Shown piece by piece: positions 8,287 through 16,094 of a stretch of 64,000 bases of DNA. The translations under genes and the position numbers were made by a program. Location: contig NZ_NRRF01000006.1 of NCBI RefSeq assembly GCF_016583565.1, positions 92,758 to 156,757 of the forward strand, read 5' to 3'. Positions within the stretch are counted from its first letter, which is position 1; each line of letters starts with the position of its first letter. This DNA comes from Thiocystis violacea (GTDB taxonomy: Bacteria > Pseudomonadota > Gammaproteobacteria > Chromatiales > Chromatiaceae). Under the pieces are notes generated by a model. That model searched no databases, was not told the origin of the DNA, and was given only the letters and a program-made list of their open reading frames with translations.

Positions 8287-8640
8287 ATGCCGCTTACGCC
8301 AACCACCCTCTTCGCCGCCCTTGCCCATGACATCCGTCTGCGCTGTCTGGTGCTGCTGCTGCGCCATGAGGAGCTGTGCGTCTGCGAGCTGACCCATGCG
8401 ACAGGTGCTGTCCAGCCCCATGTCTCGCGCCACCTGGCACAGCTGCGCGAGCTTGAGCTGGTCTCGGACCGGCGCGAGGGTCTTTGGGTTTACTACCGCA
8501 TCCGTCCCGCGCTGCCGGCCTGGATTCAGGGCGTGCTGCGGGAAACGGCCGCCGGGGTGGCGGATCAAGCGCCCTTCACGGATGACGAGCAGGCCTTGTC
8601 GAACATGGCCAATCGGCCGTCGGCGTCGCGCTGCGCCTGA
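8287..8640 (+). CDS. arsR: ArsR/SmtB-family arsenic-responsive repressor
   Basis: This 117-residue winged-helix repressor should bind its own promoter and release it when arsenite binds. The metal-binding motif ELCVCEL, with two cysteines, lies in the alpha-3 position typical of E. coli-type ArsR. The recognition helix region (TGAVQPHVSRHLAQLRELELV) and wing (RREGLWVYYRI) follow. The ATG at 8287 sits directly after the -10 box, with no room for a ribosome binding site, so translation from a leaderless message is likely. It heads a rightward arsenic cluster of six further genes or remnants. Confidence 0.9.
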   Translation: MPLTPTTLFAALAHDIRLRCLVLLLRHEELCVCELTHATGAVQPHVSRHLAQLRELELVSDRREGLWVYYRIRPALPAWIQGVLRETAAGVADQAPFTDDEQALSNMANRPSASRCA

Positions 8641-8702
8641 CGTCGGGCGGCGCGACCTTTCTTCCCCGAGCAGATGCCTGGGCTCACCCGCGGGAGACGA
8701 GC

Positions 8703-9650
8703 ATGACCCCTTCCATTCAGCGATTTCTCCGTTCCTCGGCCGCGCTCTGGCTGCTCGTCGGTATGACGGCGGCCTGGGCTGACGCGCTGACGAGGGTTCG
8801 GGTTGCGACCGACGTCTACGCCCTGATCGGCTCGACCGGCGCGCGCACCGCGGAGAACGATGCACTCAACTGCAACCTCGGATTCGTCGTGACCGATCAG
8901 GGTGTGGTGCTGATCGACTCGGGCGCCTCGCGCGAGGGCGCCAAGCGAATCGCGGCGGCCATCCGCGCGGTGACCGACCGGCCGGTGAAATGGGTCATCA
9001 ATACCGGCAGCCAGGACCACCGCTGGCTGGGTAACGGCTATTTCGCCGAGCAGGGCGCCGAGATCATCGCCTTGAGCCGCACGGCCGCGACCCAGAAGAC
9101 CTACGGCGACCAGCATCTGGCCAATCTGAGCGCCGTCCTCGGCGAGCGGCTGGCGGGGACCGAGCCCGTGACGGCCAGCGCACCCTTGGCGGGCGATCAG
9201 GCGCGCCTGGACCTGGGCGGCGTCCGCATCGAGCTGCTGGATCTCGGCGACGCCCACTTCCCTGGCGATGCCGTGGTCTGGCTGCCGGCGCAGCGGGTCC
9301 TGTTCGCCGGCGATCTGGTCTACAACGACCGCCTGCTCGGCGTGCTGCCGAGCAGCCGCGTGGCGAGCTGGCGCGCGGCCTTTCACCGGATGGAGGCCCT
9401 GAAGCCGGATGTCCTGGTGCCCGGACACGGCAGCGTCGGCGATCTCGCCAAGGCCCAGCGCGACACCGGGGACTATCTGGACTGGCTGGTCGAGCAGGTC
9501 GGCACGGCTCGGGCGGATTGGGAACCGTTGGACGAGGTCGTCGCCCGGCTGGCGGACGCGCCCCAGTTCAGTGGCCTGGAGAACTTCGACAGCCTGCACC
9601 GCCAGAACATCAACCGCGCCTATCTCGACTTCGAGCGCGGCGGCAACTGA
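8703..9650 (+). CDS. exported MBL-fold metallohydrolase-like protein with altered metal motif
   Basis: The protein has a signal peptide (about residues 1-26, ending TAAWADA) and a metallo-beta-lactamase fold: GFVVTDQGVVLIDSG, then GDAHFPGDAVVWLPAQRVLFAGDLVY and VLVPGHGSVGD. The canonical THxHxDH zinc motif is replaced by NTGSQDHRWLGNGYF, losing two histidines while keeping D-H. This resembles the SoxH/quinoprotein-relay metallohydrolase subgroup, assigned from memory. A periplasmic location is expected. It lies between arsR and arsC, 62 bases after arsR and 24 bases before arsC, so it is probably part of the arsenic operon. Activity is not predictable because of the altered motif. Confidence 0.8.
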   Translation: MTPSIQRFLRSSAALWLLVGMTAAWADALTRVRVATDVYALIGSTGARTAENDALNCNLGFVVTDQGVVLIDSGASREGAKRIAAAIRAVTDRPVKWVINTGSQDHRWLGNGYFAEQGAEIIALSRTAATQKTYGDQHLANLSAVLGERLAGTEPVTASAPLAGDQARLDLGGVRIELLDLGDAHFPGDAVVWLPAQRVLFAGDLVYNDRLLGVLPSSRVASWRAAFHRMEALKPDVLVPGHGSVGDLAKAQRDTGDYLDWLVEQVGTARADWEPLDEVVARLADAPQFSGLENFDSLHRQNINRAYLDFERGGN

Positions 9651-9674
9651 CTCTCAACGCCAAAGGACGCACCC

Positions 9675-10109
9675 ATGACGACCGAGCCAAAGACCGTCCT
9701 GGTCCTCTGCACCGGCAACTCCTGCCGCTCGCAGATGGCCGAGGTCCTTCTCAATCACGACCTGGCCGGACAGGTCCGCGCGCGCTCCGCCGGAACCCGT
9801 CCTCAGCCCAAGGTGGCGGACGGCGCCATCGCGGCGCTGCGGGACGCCGGGCTGCCGACCGATGGGCTCTACCCGAAAGACATCGACACCTTGATCGACA
9901 CGCCGATCGATCTGGTGGTGACCGTCTGCGACAACGCCAAGGAGAGCTGCCCCGTGTTTCCGCGCCCGATCCAGCAGATCCATCTCGCGTTCCACGATCC
10001 GCACGGCGAGCCGTTGGAGTCCTTCATCCGCGTGCGTGACGACATCCGCGCACGGTTGGTGCCTGCCGTTGCGCAGGCGCTTGGTCTGCACGCGGCAGCG
10101 GCGGAGTAG
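9675..10109 (+). CDS. arsC: arsenate reductase (thioredoxin-type, LMW-PTP fold)
   Basis: This cytoplasmic enzyme reduces arsenate to arsenite for export. The low-molecular-weight tyrosine phosphatase P-loop is VLCTGNSCRSQMAE (C-x5-R). The resolving cysteine region is VVTVCDNAKESCPVFP, as in thioredoxin-coupled ArsC of the Staphylococcus pI258 class. The protein is 144 residues, normal for the family. It starts 24 bases after the MBL-fold gene, and the acr3 gene begins three bases after its stop, so the two are likely translated from one message. Confidence 0.93.
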   Translation: MTTEPKTVLVLCTGNSCRSQMAEVLLNHDLAGQVRARSAGTRPQPKVADGAIAALRDAGLPTDGLYPKDIDTLIDTPIDLVVTVCDNAKESCPVFPRPIQQIHLAFHDPHGEPLESFIRVRDDIRARLVPAVAQALGLHAAAAE

Positions 10110-10112
10110 CCC

Positions 10113-11201
10113 ATGTCGGTTCAGTGCGAGATCGCCATCAAAGAGGCCGCCGGGGCGCCCATGAGCGTCTTCGAGCGCTGGCTGACGCTCTGGGTCGGGC
10201 TTTGCATCCTGGTCGGCATCGGACTCGGCCAATGGTTTCCGGCACCTTTCCAGTTGCTCGGGCGGCTGGAGATCGCCCAGGTCAACCTCCCCGTCGGGCT
10301 GCTGATCTGGGTGATGATCATCCCCATGCTGATGAAGGTCGACTTCGGCGCCCTGCACCAGGTGCGCTCGCACTGGAAGGGCATCGGCGTCACCCTCTTC
10401 GTCAACTGGGCCGTGAAGCCCTTTTCCATGGCCCTGCTGGCCTGGCTCTTCATTCGCGGCCTCTTCGCGCCCTGGCTCCCGGCCGAGCAGCTGGACAGCT
10501 ACGTGGCCGGGCTCATTCTGCTTGCCGCCGCGCCCTGCACCGCCATGGTCTTCGTCTGGAGCCGCCTGACGGGCGGGGATCCCTATTTCACCCTGTCGCA
10601 GGTCGCGCTCAACGACAGCATCATGGTCTTCGCCTTCGCGCCCATCGTCGGGCTGCTGCTCGGGCTCTCGTCCATCGTCGTGCCCTGGGAGACGCTGCTG
10701 ACGTCCGTGGTGCTCTATATCCTCATCCCGGTGATCATCGCCCAGGTCTGGCGCAGCCGACTCCTGCAAAAGGGTCAGGATCGTTTCGACGCCACCCTGG
10801 AGACCCTGGGGCATGCCTCGATCCTGGCCCTGCTCGCGACCCTGGTCTTGCTCTTCGCCTTCCAGGGCAAGGCGATCCTGGAGCAGCCGCTGATCATCCT
10901 GCTCCTGGCCGTACCCATCCTCATCCAGGTCTTTTTCAACTCCGCACTGGCCTATTGGCTCAACCGCAAGGTGGGTGAGAAGCACAGCGTCGCCTGTCCG
11001 TCCGCGCTGATCGGCGCCTCCAACTTCTTCGAGCTGGCGGTCGCCGCGGCCATCTCGCTCTTCGGGTTCGAGTCCGGCGCGGCCCTGGCGACGGTGGTCG
11101 GCGTGCTCATCGAAGTGCCGGTGATGCTGCTGGTGGTGCGGGTCGTGAATCGCACCAAGGGCTGGTACGAGGAGGGCCGCGCGGTCGCCGCTCATGTTTG
11201 A
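10113..11201 (+). CDS. acr3: arsenite efflux transporter, ACR3 family
   Basis: This is a ten-helix arsenite permease of the bile-acid/arsenite/riboflavin transporter superfamily. Hydrophobic segments run throughout, and the family motif with the essential cysteine is visible as LILLAAAPCTAMVFVWS. Further conserved blocks are VNLPVGLLIWVMIIPMLMKVDF near the N-terminus and ALIGASNFFELAVAAAISLFG near the end. The ATG at 10113 follows GGAG well placed after arsC; an internal ATG at 10161 (MSVFERWL) matches the usual ACR3 start and is an alternative. The 3' end overlaps the next permease gene by eight bases. Confidence 0.93.
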   Translation: MSVQCEIAIKEAAGAPMSVFERWLTLWVGLCILVGIGLGQWFPAPFQLLGRLEIAQVNLPVGLLIWVMIIPMLMKVDFGALHQVRSHWKGIGVTLFVNWAVKPFSMALLAWLFIRGLFAPWLPAEQLDSYVAGLILLAAAPCTAMVFVWSRLTGGDPYFTLSQVALNDSIMVFAFAPIVGLLLGLSSIVVPWETLLTSVVLYILIPVIIAQVWRSRLLQKGQDRFDATLETLGHASILALLATLVLLFAFQGKAILEQPLIILLLAVPILIQVFFNSALAYWLNRKVGEKHSVACPSALIGASNFFELAVAAAISLFGFESGAALATVVGVLIEVPVMLLVVRVVNRTKGWYEEGRAVAAHV

Positions 11202-12147
11202 TGCCTTCGCTCGTCTGGTCGCCTTCCAGGTTCTGCGGCTGAGCCCAGAATCCCATCTCGGCGCGGCCATCCACTTCTTCGTCATGGACGTGGTGAAGAT
11301 CTTCGTGCTCCTGGTGCTCGTCATCTATGTGATGGGACTGTTGCGCGCCATGCTCTCGCCCGAGCGGGTGCGCGCCTTCGTCCGCGACCGCCCGGACTGG
11401 CAGGCGCGCGGCATGGCCGTCACCCTGGGCGCCGTGACGCCCTTCTGCTCCTGCTCCTCGGTGCCGCTCTTCATCGGTTTCGTCGAGGCGGGCATCCCGC
11501 TGGGCGTGACCTTCTCCTTCCTGATCGCGAGTCCGATGATCAATGAGGTCGCCGCCGTCATCCTGGTCGGCGTCCTGGGCTGGAAGCTCGCCGCGCTCTA
11601 CGTCGCCGCCGGGCTCCTGGTCGCCTGGTTCGGCGGCATCGCCATGCAGGCGTTCCGCCCCGAGCGCTGGGTCGAGGACTATGTCTGGAAGATCCACATG
11701 GGCGAGGCGGCGATGATCGAGCCGGATAAGAGCTTGATGGGCCGCCATCGTTACGCGGTCGGCGAAGTCAGAGAGATCGTCGGCCGCATCTGGCTCTGGG
11801 TGCTGATCGGGGTCGGCGTCGGCGCGCTCTTCCATGGCTTCGTCCCGGCCGGCTGGGTGACCGCTCACCTGGGCGGCGATGACTGGTATACGGTCCCAGC
11901 CGCTGTGCTGCTGGGAATTCCGCTCTATTCGAACGCCACCGGCATCATCCCTGTGGCGGAGGCGATGCTGGGCAAAGGGGTGGCGGTCGGCACGACCCTG
12001 GCCCTGATGATGAGTGTCGCCGCCCTGTCGCTGCCCGAGATGCTCATCCTGCGCAAGGTCATCCGCTGGCAGGCGCTGGCCCTGTTCGCCGGGGTGCTGG
12101 CGGTCGCCTTCACCCTGGTCGGCTGGGGTTTCAATCTGATTACTTGA
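11194..12147 (+). CDS. permease of the ArsP/DUF318 family
   Basis: This 317-residue multi-helix membrane protein carries the family signature CSCSSVPLFIGFVEAGIPLG followed by SFLIASPMINEVA. A second half repeats the fold (GIPLYSNATGIIPVAEAMLGKGV). In other bacteria members (ArsP) export trivalent organoarsenicals, and many sit in ars clusters together with a small CxxC protein, as here. The start overlaps the acr3 3' end by eight bases and the CxxC gene starts 10 bases after its stop. Substrate is inferred from context and could be methylated arsenic or another thiol-reactive compound. Confidence 0.87.
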   Translation: MFDAFARLVAFQVLRLSPESHLGAAIHFFVMDVVKIFVLLVLVIYVMGLLRAMLSPERVRAFVRDRPDWQARGMAVTLGAVTPFCSCSSVPLFIGFVEAGIPLGVTFSFLIASPMINEVAAVILVGVLGWKLAALYVAAGLLVAWFGGIAMQAFRPERWVEDYVWKIHMGEAAMIEPDKSLMGRHRYAVGEVREIVGRIWLWVLIGVGVGALFHGFVPAGWVTAHLGGDDWYTVPAAVLLGIPLYSNATGIIPVAEAMLGKGVAVGTTLALMMSVAALSLPEMLILRKVIRWQALALFAGVLAVAFTLVGWGFNLIT

Positions 12148-12156
12148 GGTATCTCG

Positions 12157-12393
12157 ATGAAGAAATTCAAAGTGTTGGGCGGCGGCTGCCGCAACTGTGA
12201 AGTCACCGCCAATGCGATCACGCAGGCGGCCAGGGAGGCGGGCGTGGAGATCGAGCTTGTGAAGGTGACGGACATGGCCGAGATCCTCGGCTTCGGCGTC
12301 ATGTCCACGCCCGGCGTGGTGCTGGACGGCAAGGTGGTCCACGCGGGGAGCATCCCGGGACCGGATCAGATCCGGGCGTGGGTGCGCGAGTGA
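12157..12393 (+). CDS. small thioredoxin-fold redox-active disulfide protein
   Basis: This 78-residue thioredoxin-like protein has an active-site motif GGGCRNCEV (C-x-x-C) near the N-terminus and the cis-proline block MSTPGVVLDGKVVHAGSIPG. It corresponds to the redox-active disulfide protein 2 family commonly encoded after ArsP/DUF318 permeases. It follows the permease gene by 10 bases, with AGGT upstream of the ATG. It may maintain the cysteine pair of the permease or deliver a thiol-bound substrate; this role is inferred from neighbourhood only. Confidence 0.87.
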   Translation: MKKFKVLGGGCRNCEVTANAITQAAREAGVEIELVKVTDMAEILGFGVMSTPGVVLDGKVVHAGSIPGPDQIRAWVRE

Positions 12394-12413
12394 GCTGGCG
12401 TTAAGGGGAGCCG

Positions 12414-12705
12414 ATGCTGGTCTTCGCGCTGTTCACCAGTGTTGCGGCACTGCGAGCGCAGGCCGAGGATAGCCGCTAACGGGTCGAGCGGTCGCCAAGG
12501 ATGCAGGCCCACATGCTGGCGAACATGCGCGACCACCTGGTGGCGCTTGAGACCATCACACGGCAGCGCCATGCACCGCGCCGCGAGCCGGCTTGCCGTC
12601 GCGGCCCGCGATGCCGAGGGGAGCGGGGAGCGGGCCGGCTCCCAGGCACTGGCACGGCAGCAGATCGGCGGGGCTCCGGCCGCACGTATCCGGCTAGCTG
12701 GATGA
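12414..12705 (+). pseudogene. decayed gene for a secreted cytochrome-like protein at the end of the ars cluster
   Basis: A start at 12414, preceded by AGGGGAG, opens a signal-peptide-like segment (MLVFALFTSVAALRAQAEDSR) that meets a TAA at 12477. In the same frame translation would resume as MQAHMLANMRDHLVALETITRQ. A second frame then carries GSAMHRAASRLAVAARDA. From memory these blocks occur in that order, separated by more sequence, in small secreted proteins that end in a C-x-x-C-H haem site. An in-frame stop plus an internal deletion with frame change therefore indicates a dead gene. The family assignment is from memory and moderately confident. Confidence 0.55.
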
Positions 12706-13258
12706 ACGTGACCTGCGCGCATCTTCGCGTCTCCGCGTGCTGTCTTGCGAGCAGGACTTGTCGCAAATCATGCAGTTGTATGAAGCTCTTACTTACTTTG
12801 TGCAGCGATGCGAGACCGACCCTGGACCATCGGACTCAGATCGTCGAGATCGTCGAGTTCGGGATAGGAACAATCGGGGGGCGGGTCTTGGAGATCGCCG
12901 GCCCCAAGCATCTGCCCCCCAACACAGCCACCGGCTGCGCCACGTCCCGCCTCAGCGCCAGATGATCAGACCCACACCCAACAATTCAATTGCCAGCGGC
13001 GCTGCACGTCAGCTGGCCAGTTCGCGCGATAACATGACTGCCTGCCTTCGCCTTGAATCCTCGATCAAAGGTGACCGCCCGACTAGGATGTTCAATCCCC
13101 CGTCATTCTTTCATGCAGTTTTCATGTCGACCGCAGACGGCCTGAACGCCTGCCGTCGCTTGGCCAGCATGGAGTCGCCGAGATGCGTTTTGACCCACTG
13201 CTCGACATCCAGGGTGCGCACCGAGGTCATCGCCTCGCGAATGACCGAGGGCGTCTAA
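12706..13258. other. degraded region without a clear gene
   Basis: No intact gene is supported. On the minus strand, 13254-13111 is open for 47 codons and contains VRTLDVEQWVKTHLGDSML, which looks protein-like, possibly the start of a transposase, but I cannot assign it. The region lies between the decayed ars-linked gene and a truncated insertion sequence and is probably a patchwork of remnants. Confidence 0.4.
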
Positions 13259-13822
13259 AGTGGACCCCATGTCCAGGACAGTTTTCCCTCGAATTTAAGT
13301 TGTACTGGCCCCCTCAATCGCAGCGGTTTGGCGCTGCCCCAGTGTTGCCTCGCCGAAGCGATCGACGATCTTGGCCCCACCCCCGTTTCCCGATCGGTAG
13401 ACCGCATCAGGCGTGAGGTACCCCAGGGATTGGTGGGGGCGTTCTCCGTTGTAGAAGGCGAAATACTCAGTCAACCCCAGGAGCAGCTCGGGCAAGCTGG
13501 CGTAGCCCTTGAGGTAGATATCTTCATACTTGACGCTGCGCCACAGGCGCTCGACGAAGATGTTGTCCAATGCCCGCCCGCGTCCATCCATGCTGATGGC
13601 GATCCCTTCGCGCAGGAGCACTCCCGTGAACGCCGCGCTGGTGAACTGTGACCCTTGGTCGGTATTGAAGATCTCGGGGCGCCCGTGAGCCCGTAGCGCC
13701 TCTTCCAGACAGTCCACGCAGAACCCCGCCTCCAAGGTGTTGGATAGGCGCCAGGCCAGCACCCGGCGCGCGTACCAGTCAATGATGGCCACCAGGTACG
13801 CAAAGCCATGTACTTCGGACAA
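13259..13822 (-). mobile_element. truncated IS3-family insertion sequence
   Basis: The segment holds the 3' part of an IS3-family OrfB transposase on the minus strand and, just beyond its stop, a likely terminal inverted repeat beginning TGGACCCCATGTCC. OrfA and the N-terminal half of OrfB are missing. The break at 13822 coincides with the start of AT-rich DNA, so the element marks a recombination border. Confidence 0.75.
13295..13822 (-). pseudogene. IS3-family transposase OrfB, C-terminal fragment
   Basis: The remnant covers most of the integrase catalytic core. The DDE residues are visible: D in LVAIIDWYARRVLAW, D in PEIFNTDQGSQFTS, and E in NIFVERLWRSVKYEDIY. The C-terminal signature GERPHQSLGYLTPDAVY is typical of the family. 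The N-terminal helix-turn-helix half is absent; the first in-frame ATG at 13822 is an internal methionine just ahead of the first catalytic aspartate. It is inactive as it stands. The truncation point adjoins the AT-rich glycosyltransferase and sulfotransferase block. Confidence 0.88.
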
Positions 13823-14084
13823 TCAAAAACTTAAAATAGAATCGCTCGACTATATTTTGGAATTGGCGTGTACGCTAAAATCCGCTCTAAGCAATTGTTT
13901 TAAAATGACTTGTGATTCCCCATGAAATCCTGGAGAGCCTAATTATAAGCGACACTTCTCGCCGCTGCCGCTAACAAGAAAATCGCGCAATCAGAGGTCA
14001 GGAATGCGCAAAAGCGAATGGATATGGACCGATAGTACAAAGCGGACGCCGGCGCACGACCCTGGGAATACATTTCCTTTCAAC

Positions 14085-15134
14085 TCAACACTTCGCAAGA
14101 ACTCTTTGATACGCTTGGACGGAAGACGACTTTGCTTGCTCCAACCGCGCAACTAATGCTTGAGAGTAGTCCTCTTCCTTAAGATCCAGAATTTCTTCTA
14201 AGCCCCGATGCACGATCGGTCCGGGGATCTCATATAGCATCTTAGTAATCGGGTCCTGTACCAATGGCTTTCGGAATCCTATTGCGTAATTAATTACTGA
14301 TGATATTGAGAATTCGTGGTATCTACACGGACTCTTGAACCCTGTGATCAGATAGTCGCTACCCTGTACCGCCGCGAACATGTCCTTGTACGATGTTCGC
14401 GATCCATCGTTCGAAAGAAAACGGAACTGGCCGGTCAATGCGTTTTCTCTTACTTCGGCTTGCAGCTTTCCGAAGTCTTGACCGCCAGAGACAACATCGA
14501 ATACGACATCGCGGTGGCTCGCGGCAAGTTGAAATAAGTGACTGAAGTTTCTGTTCTTGTAGTTAATTCCACCGACTATCGCTATCCGCGTACCTTTGCA
14601 TGTAGTTGGGCATACTCGTCTATCAAGACTTGTTTGGTTATCTGGGAATATAGCGGCATAAATACTATGAATTTCCTTGCGTCGTTTGCAAGCGTGAGAA
14701 ATAATGTTCTGCAGCGTTGTCGTGCTGGCTGCCCCTAGGCACATGAGCGAGACATCGTCGCGCTCGACGGCAGATTCGAATGTCTTCCTGTTATTGTAGA
14801 ATTCGAGGACACTGTGAACCAAGCAAAGCTTATGAGCCTCTAGGCTTAAAGCCCAGTCGCTACCGCCTGTCTGGAAGCTGTTGACTATGACTAGATCGTA
14901 TTTTTCTTCATTTATCCGGTTTGCAAGAGCTTTCCATTTTGCAATACCCTTAAAAGGGTAAGCGATAAGATTTAATTCCAGTTGATTGTAGAGGGAGAAC
15001 AAGTCACCTTTGATGGTGATTGAGTCAGAGTTGAGAAAGACATCTGGTTTCACGCCCAACGCATTTAGGGAGTAGATATGCGAGGGCAGTATTTCCTCGT
15101 GCACGGGCCAGTATTCAATCACGGCGACCCTCAT
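14085..15134 (-). CDS. putative glycosyltransferase
   Basis: The 349-residue product looks like a GT-B glycosyltransferase of the GT4/GT1 type. It opens with MRVAVIEYWPVHEEILPSHIYSLNALG and has a Rossmann-like central block (RIAIVGGINYKNRNFSHLFQLAASHRDVVFDVVSGG). A C-terminal acceptor/donor region (LITGFKSPCRYHEFSISSVINYAIGFRKPLV) follows. No membrane segment is visible. Codon use is AT-richer than in the flanking genes, consistent with transfer. It starts three bases after the stop of the upstream sulfotransferase gene, so the two are cotranscribed. Donor and acceptor sugars cannot be deduced. Confidence 0.65.
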   Translation of the reverse strand: MRVAVIEYWPVHEEILPSHIYSLNALGVKPDVFLNSDSITIKGDLFSLYNQLELNLIAYPFKGIAKWKALANRINEEKYDLVIVNSFQTGGSDWALSLEAHKLCLVHSVLEFYNNRKTFESAVERDDVSLMCLGAASTTTLQNIISHACKRRKEIHSIYAAIFPDNQTSLDRRVCPTTCKGTRIAIVGGINYKNRNFSHLFQLAASHRDVVFDVVSGGQDFGKLQAEVRENALTGQFRFLSNDGSRTSYKDMFAAVQGSDYLITGFKSPCRYHEFSISSVINYAIGFRKPLVQDPITKMLYEIPGPIVHRGLEEILDLKEEDYSQALVARLEQAKSSSVQAYQRVLAKC

Positions 15135-15137
15135 TGA

Positions 15138-15812
15138 TTACTCCTCAAAGCCAAGAAAAACATAGTCCTGCGCGTACAGAGCCCTTACGGCTTGCTCCAC
15201 TAATGGCACTTTGGCGATGTTTGTTTGCTTGGATGTGAAATTGAGCTTCGGAAGAGGGTGGTCAGACTGAACTCCGAGGTCGCCCAAGAGGCGTTGAAAG
15301 CCCTCATCAAGCGTCTCGAATCGTAGTATTCTTAGGTCTCGCGCGATCCCGAAGCCGTCTCGGATGTATTCGTACTGTGGTATCAGGTGGCATTGGGAAA
15401 AGTGGCTTAGTTCAAATATCTTCCGACTCGCAAAAAGCGCGAATACCGCCTCTGAGTATGCTTCAAGGCTCAGATCTTCTATGTTTGAAAAAATGCGTTT
15501 ATCCTTCTCTTTTTTCTGGCGATTGTATTCGGACAAGAATCGGTCATATGGGTTTCTGACTACGCAGAACTTCTGGAGTCTCGAGAGCCGATGATAAGGA
15601 GTGTATTGCTTGATCATCTCGAACGTTAAATGATCGAGCTCGATGAGTTTGCGTTCTTTCGAATCAAGACCGTATAGACTGTGATAATCAGGGTTCCTGT
15701 CTGGTTTCTTGTAAGGAAACGCCCCCATATTGTAAAAGAACCGGTTTATGGAGGTTCCTCCGGATCTCGGTATATGAACGAAAAGCAAATTGAAGTTTTG
15801 AAAGATTGGCAC
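15138..15812 (-). CDS. PAPS-dependent sulfotransferase, family 2 type
   Basis: This 224-residue enzyme should transfer sulfate from 3'-phosphoadenosine-5'-phosphosulfate to a carbohydrate. The 5'-phosphosulfate loop is visible as LLFVHIPRSGGTSINRFF near the N-terminus and the 3'-phosphate binding motif as FCVVRNPYDRFLSEYNRQ. A charged lysine-rich insert (KKEKDKRIFSN) follows. The length is typical of Sulfotransfer_2 proteins. Composition is AT-rich relative to the window. It sits immediately upstream of the glycosyltransferase gene, suggesting a sulfated surface glycan. Confidence 0.85.
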   Translation of the reverse strand: MPIFQNFNLLFVHIPRSGGTSINRFFYNMGAFPYKKPDRNPDYHSLYGLDSKERKLIELDHLTFEMIKQYTPYHRLSRLQKFCVVRNPYDRFLSEYNRQKKEKDKRIFSNIEDLSLEAYSEAVFALFASRKIFELSHFSQCHLIPQYEYIRDGFGIARDLRILRFETLDEGFQRLLGDLGVQSDHPLPKLNFTSKQTNIAKVPLVEQAVRALYAQDYVFLGFEE

Positions 15813-16094
15813 TTACTGCTTCCTGTTTAGATCCGGGCGCAACCCGTCGAACCAGCCCTTTTAAGGTTCCGCGGCGTGTTCGGAAAAATCGCCCTAATTT
15901 TCAGTAGCCTAGACTGTCAATGGGGCGCGATTGCCGTTCTCCTGGCTCGTGCAGACTCCGCAACTTGCTGATTTTGAATGTTGTATCTCTGCACCCTAAA
16001 AGGGCTGGAGCAAATTTCAGCGTTCACGGCAGAGTCTCGACTTCCCGAAATCGACCGAAAAGCAGTCAAAATATTGGACATTTTTACCGCAGCT

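Noticed and set aside
9654..11324. 556-codon open frame on the minus strand
   Set aside because: It covers arsC and acr3 on the other strand and is rich in Asp/His/Gln repeats typical of antisense translation of membrane proteins.
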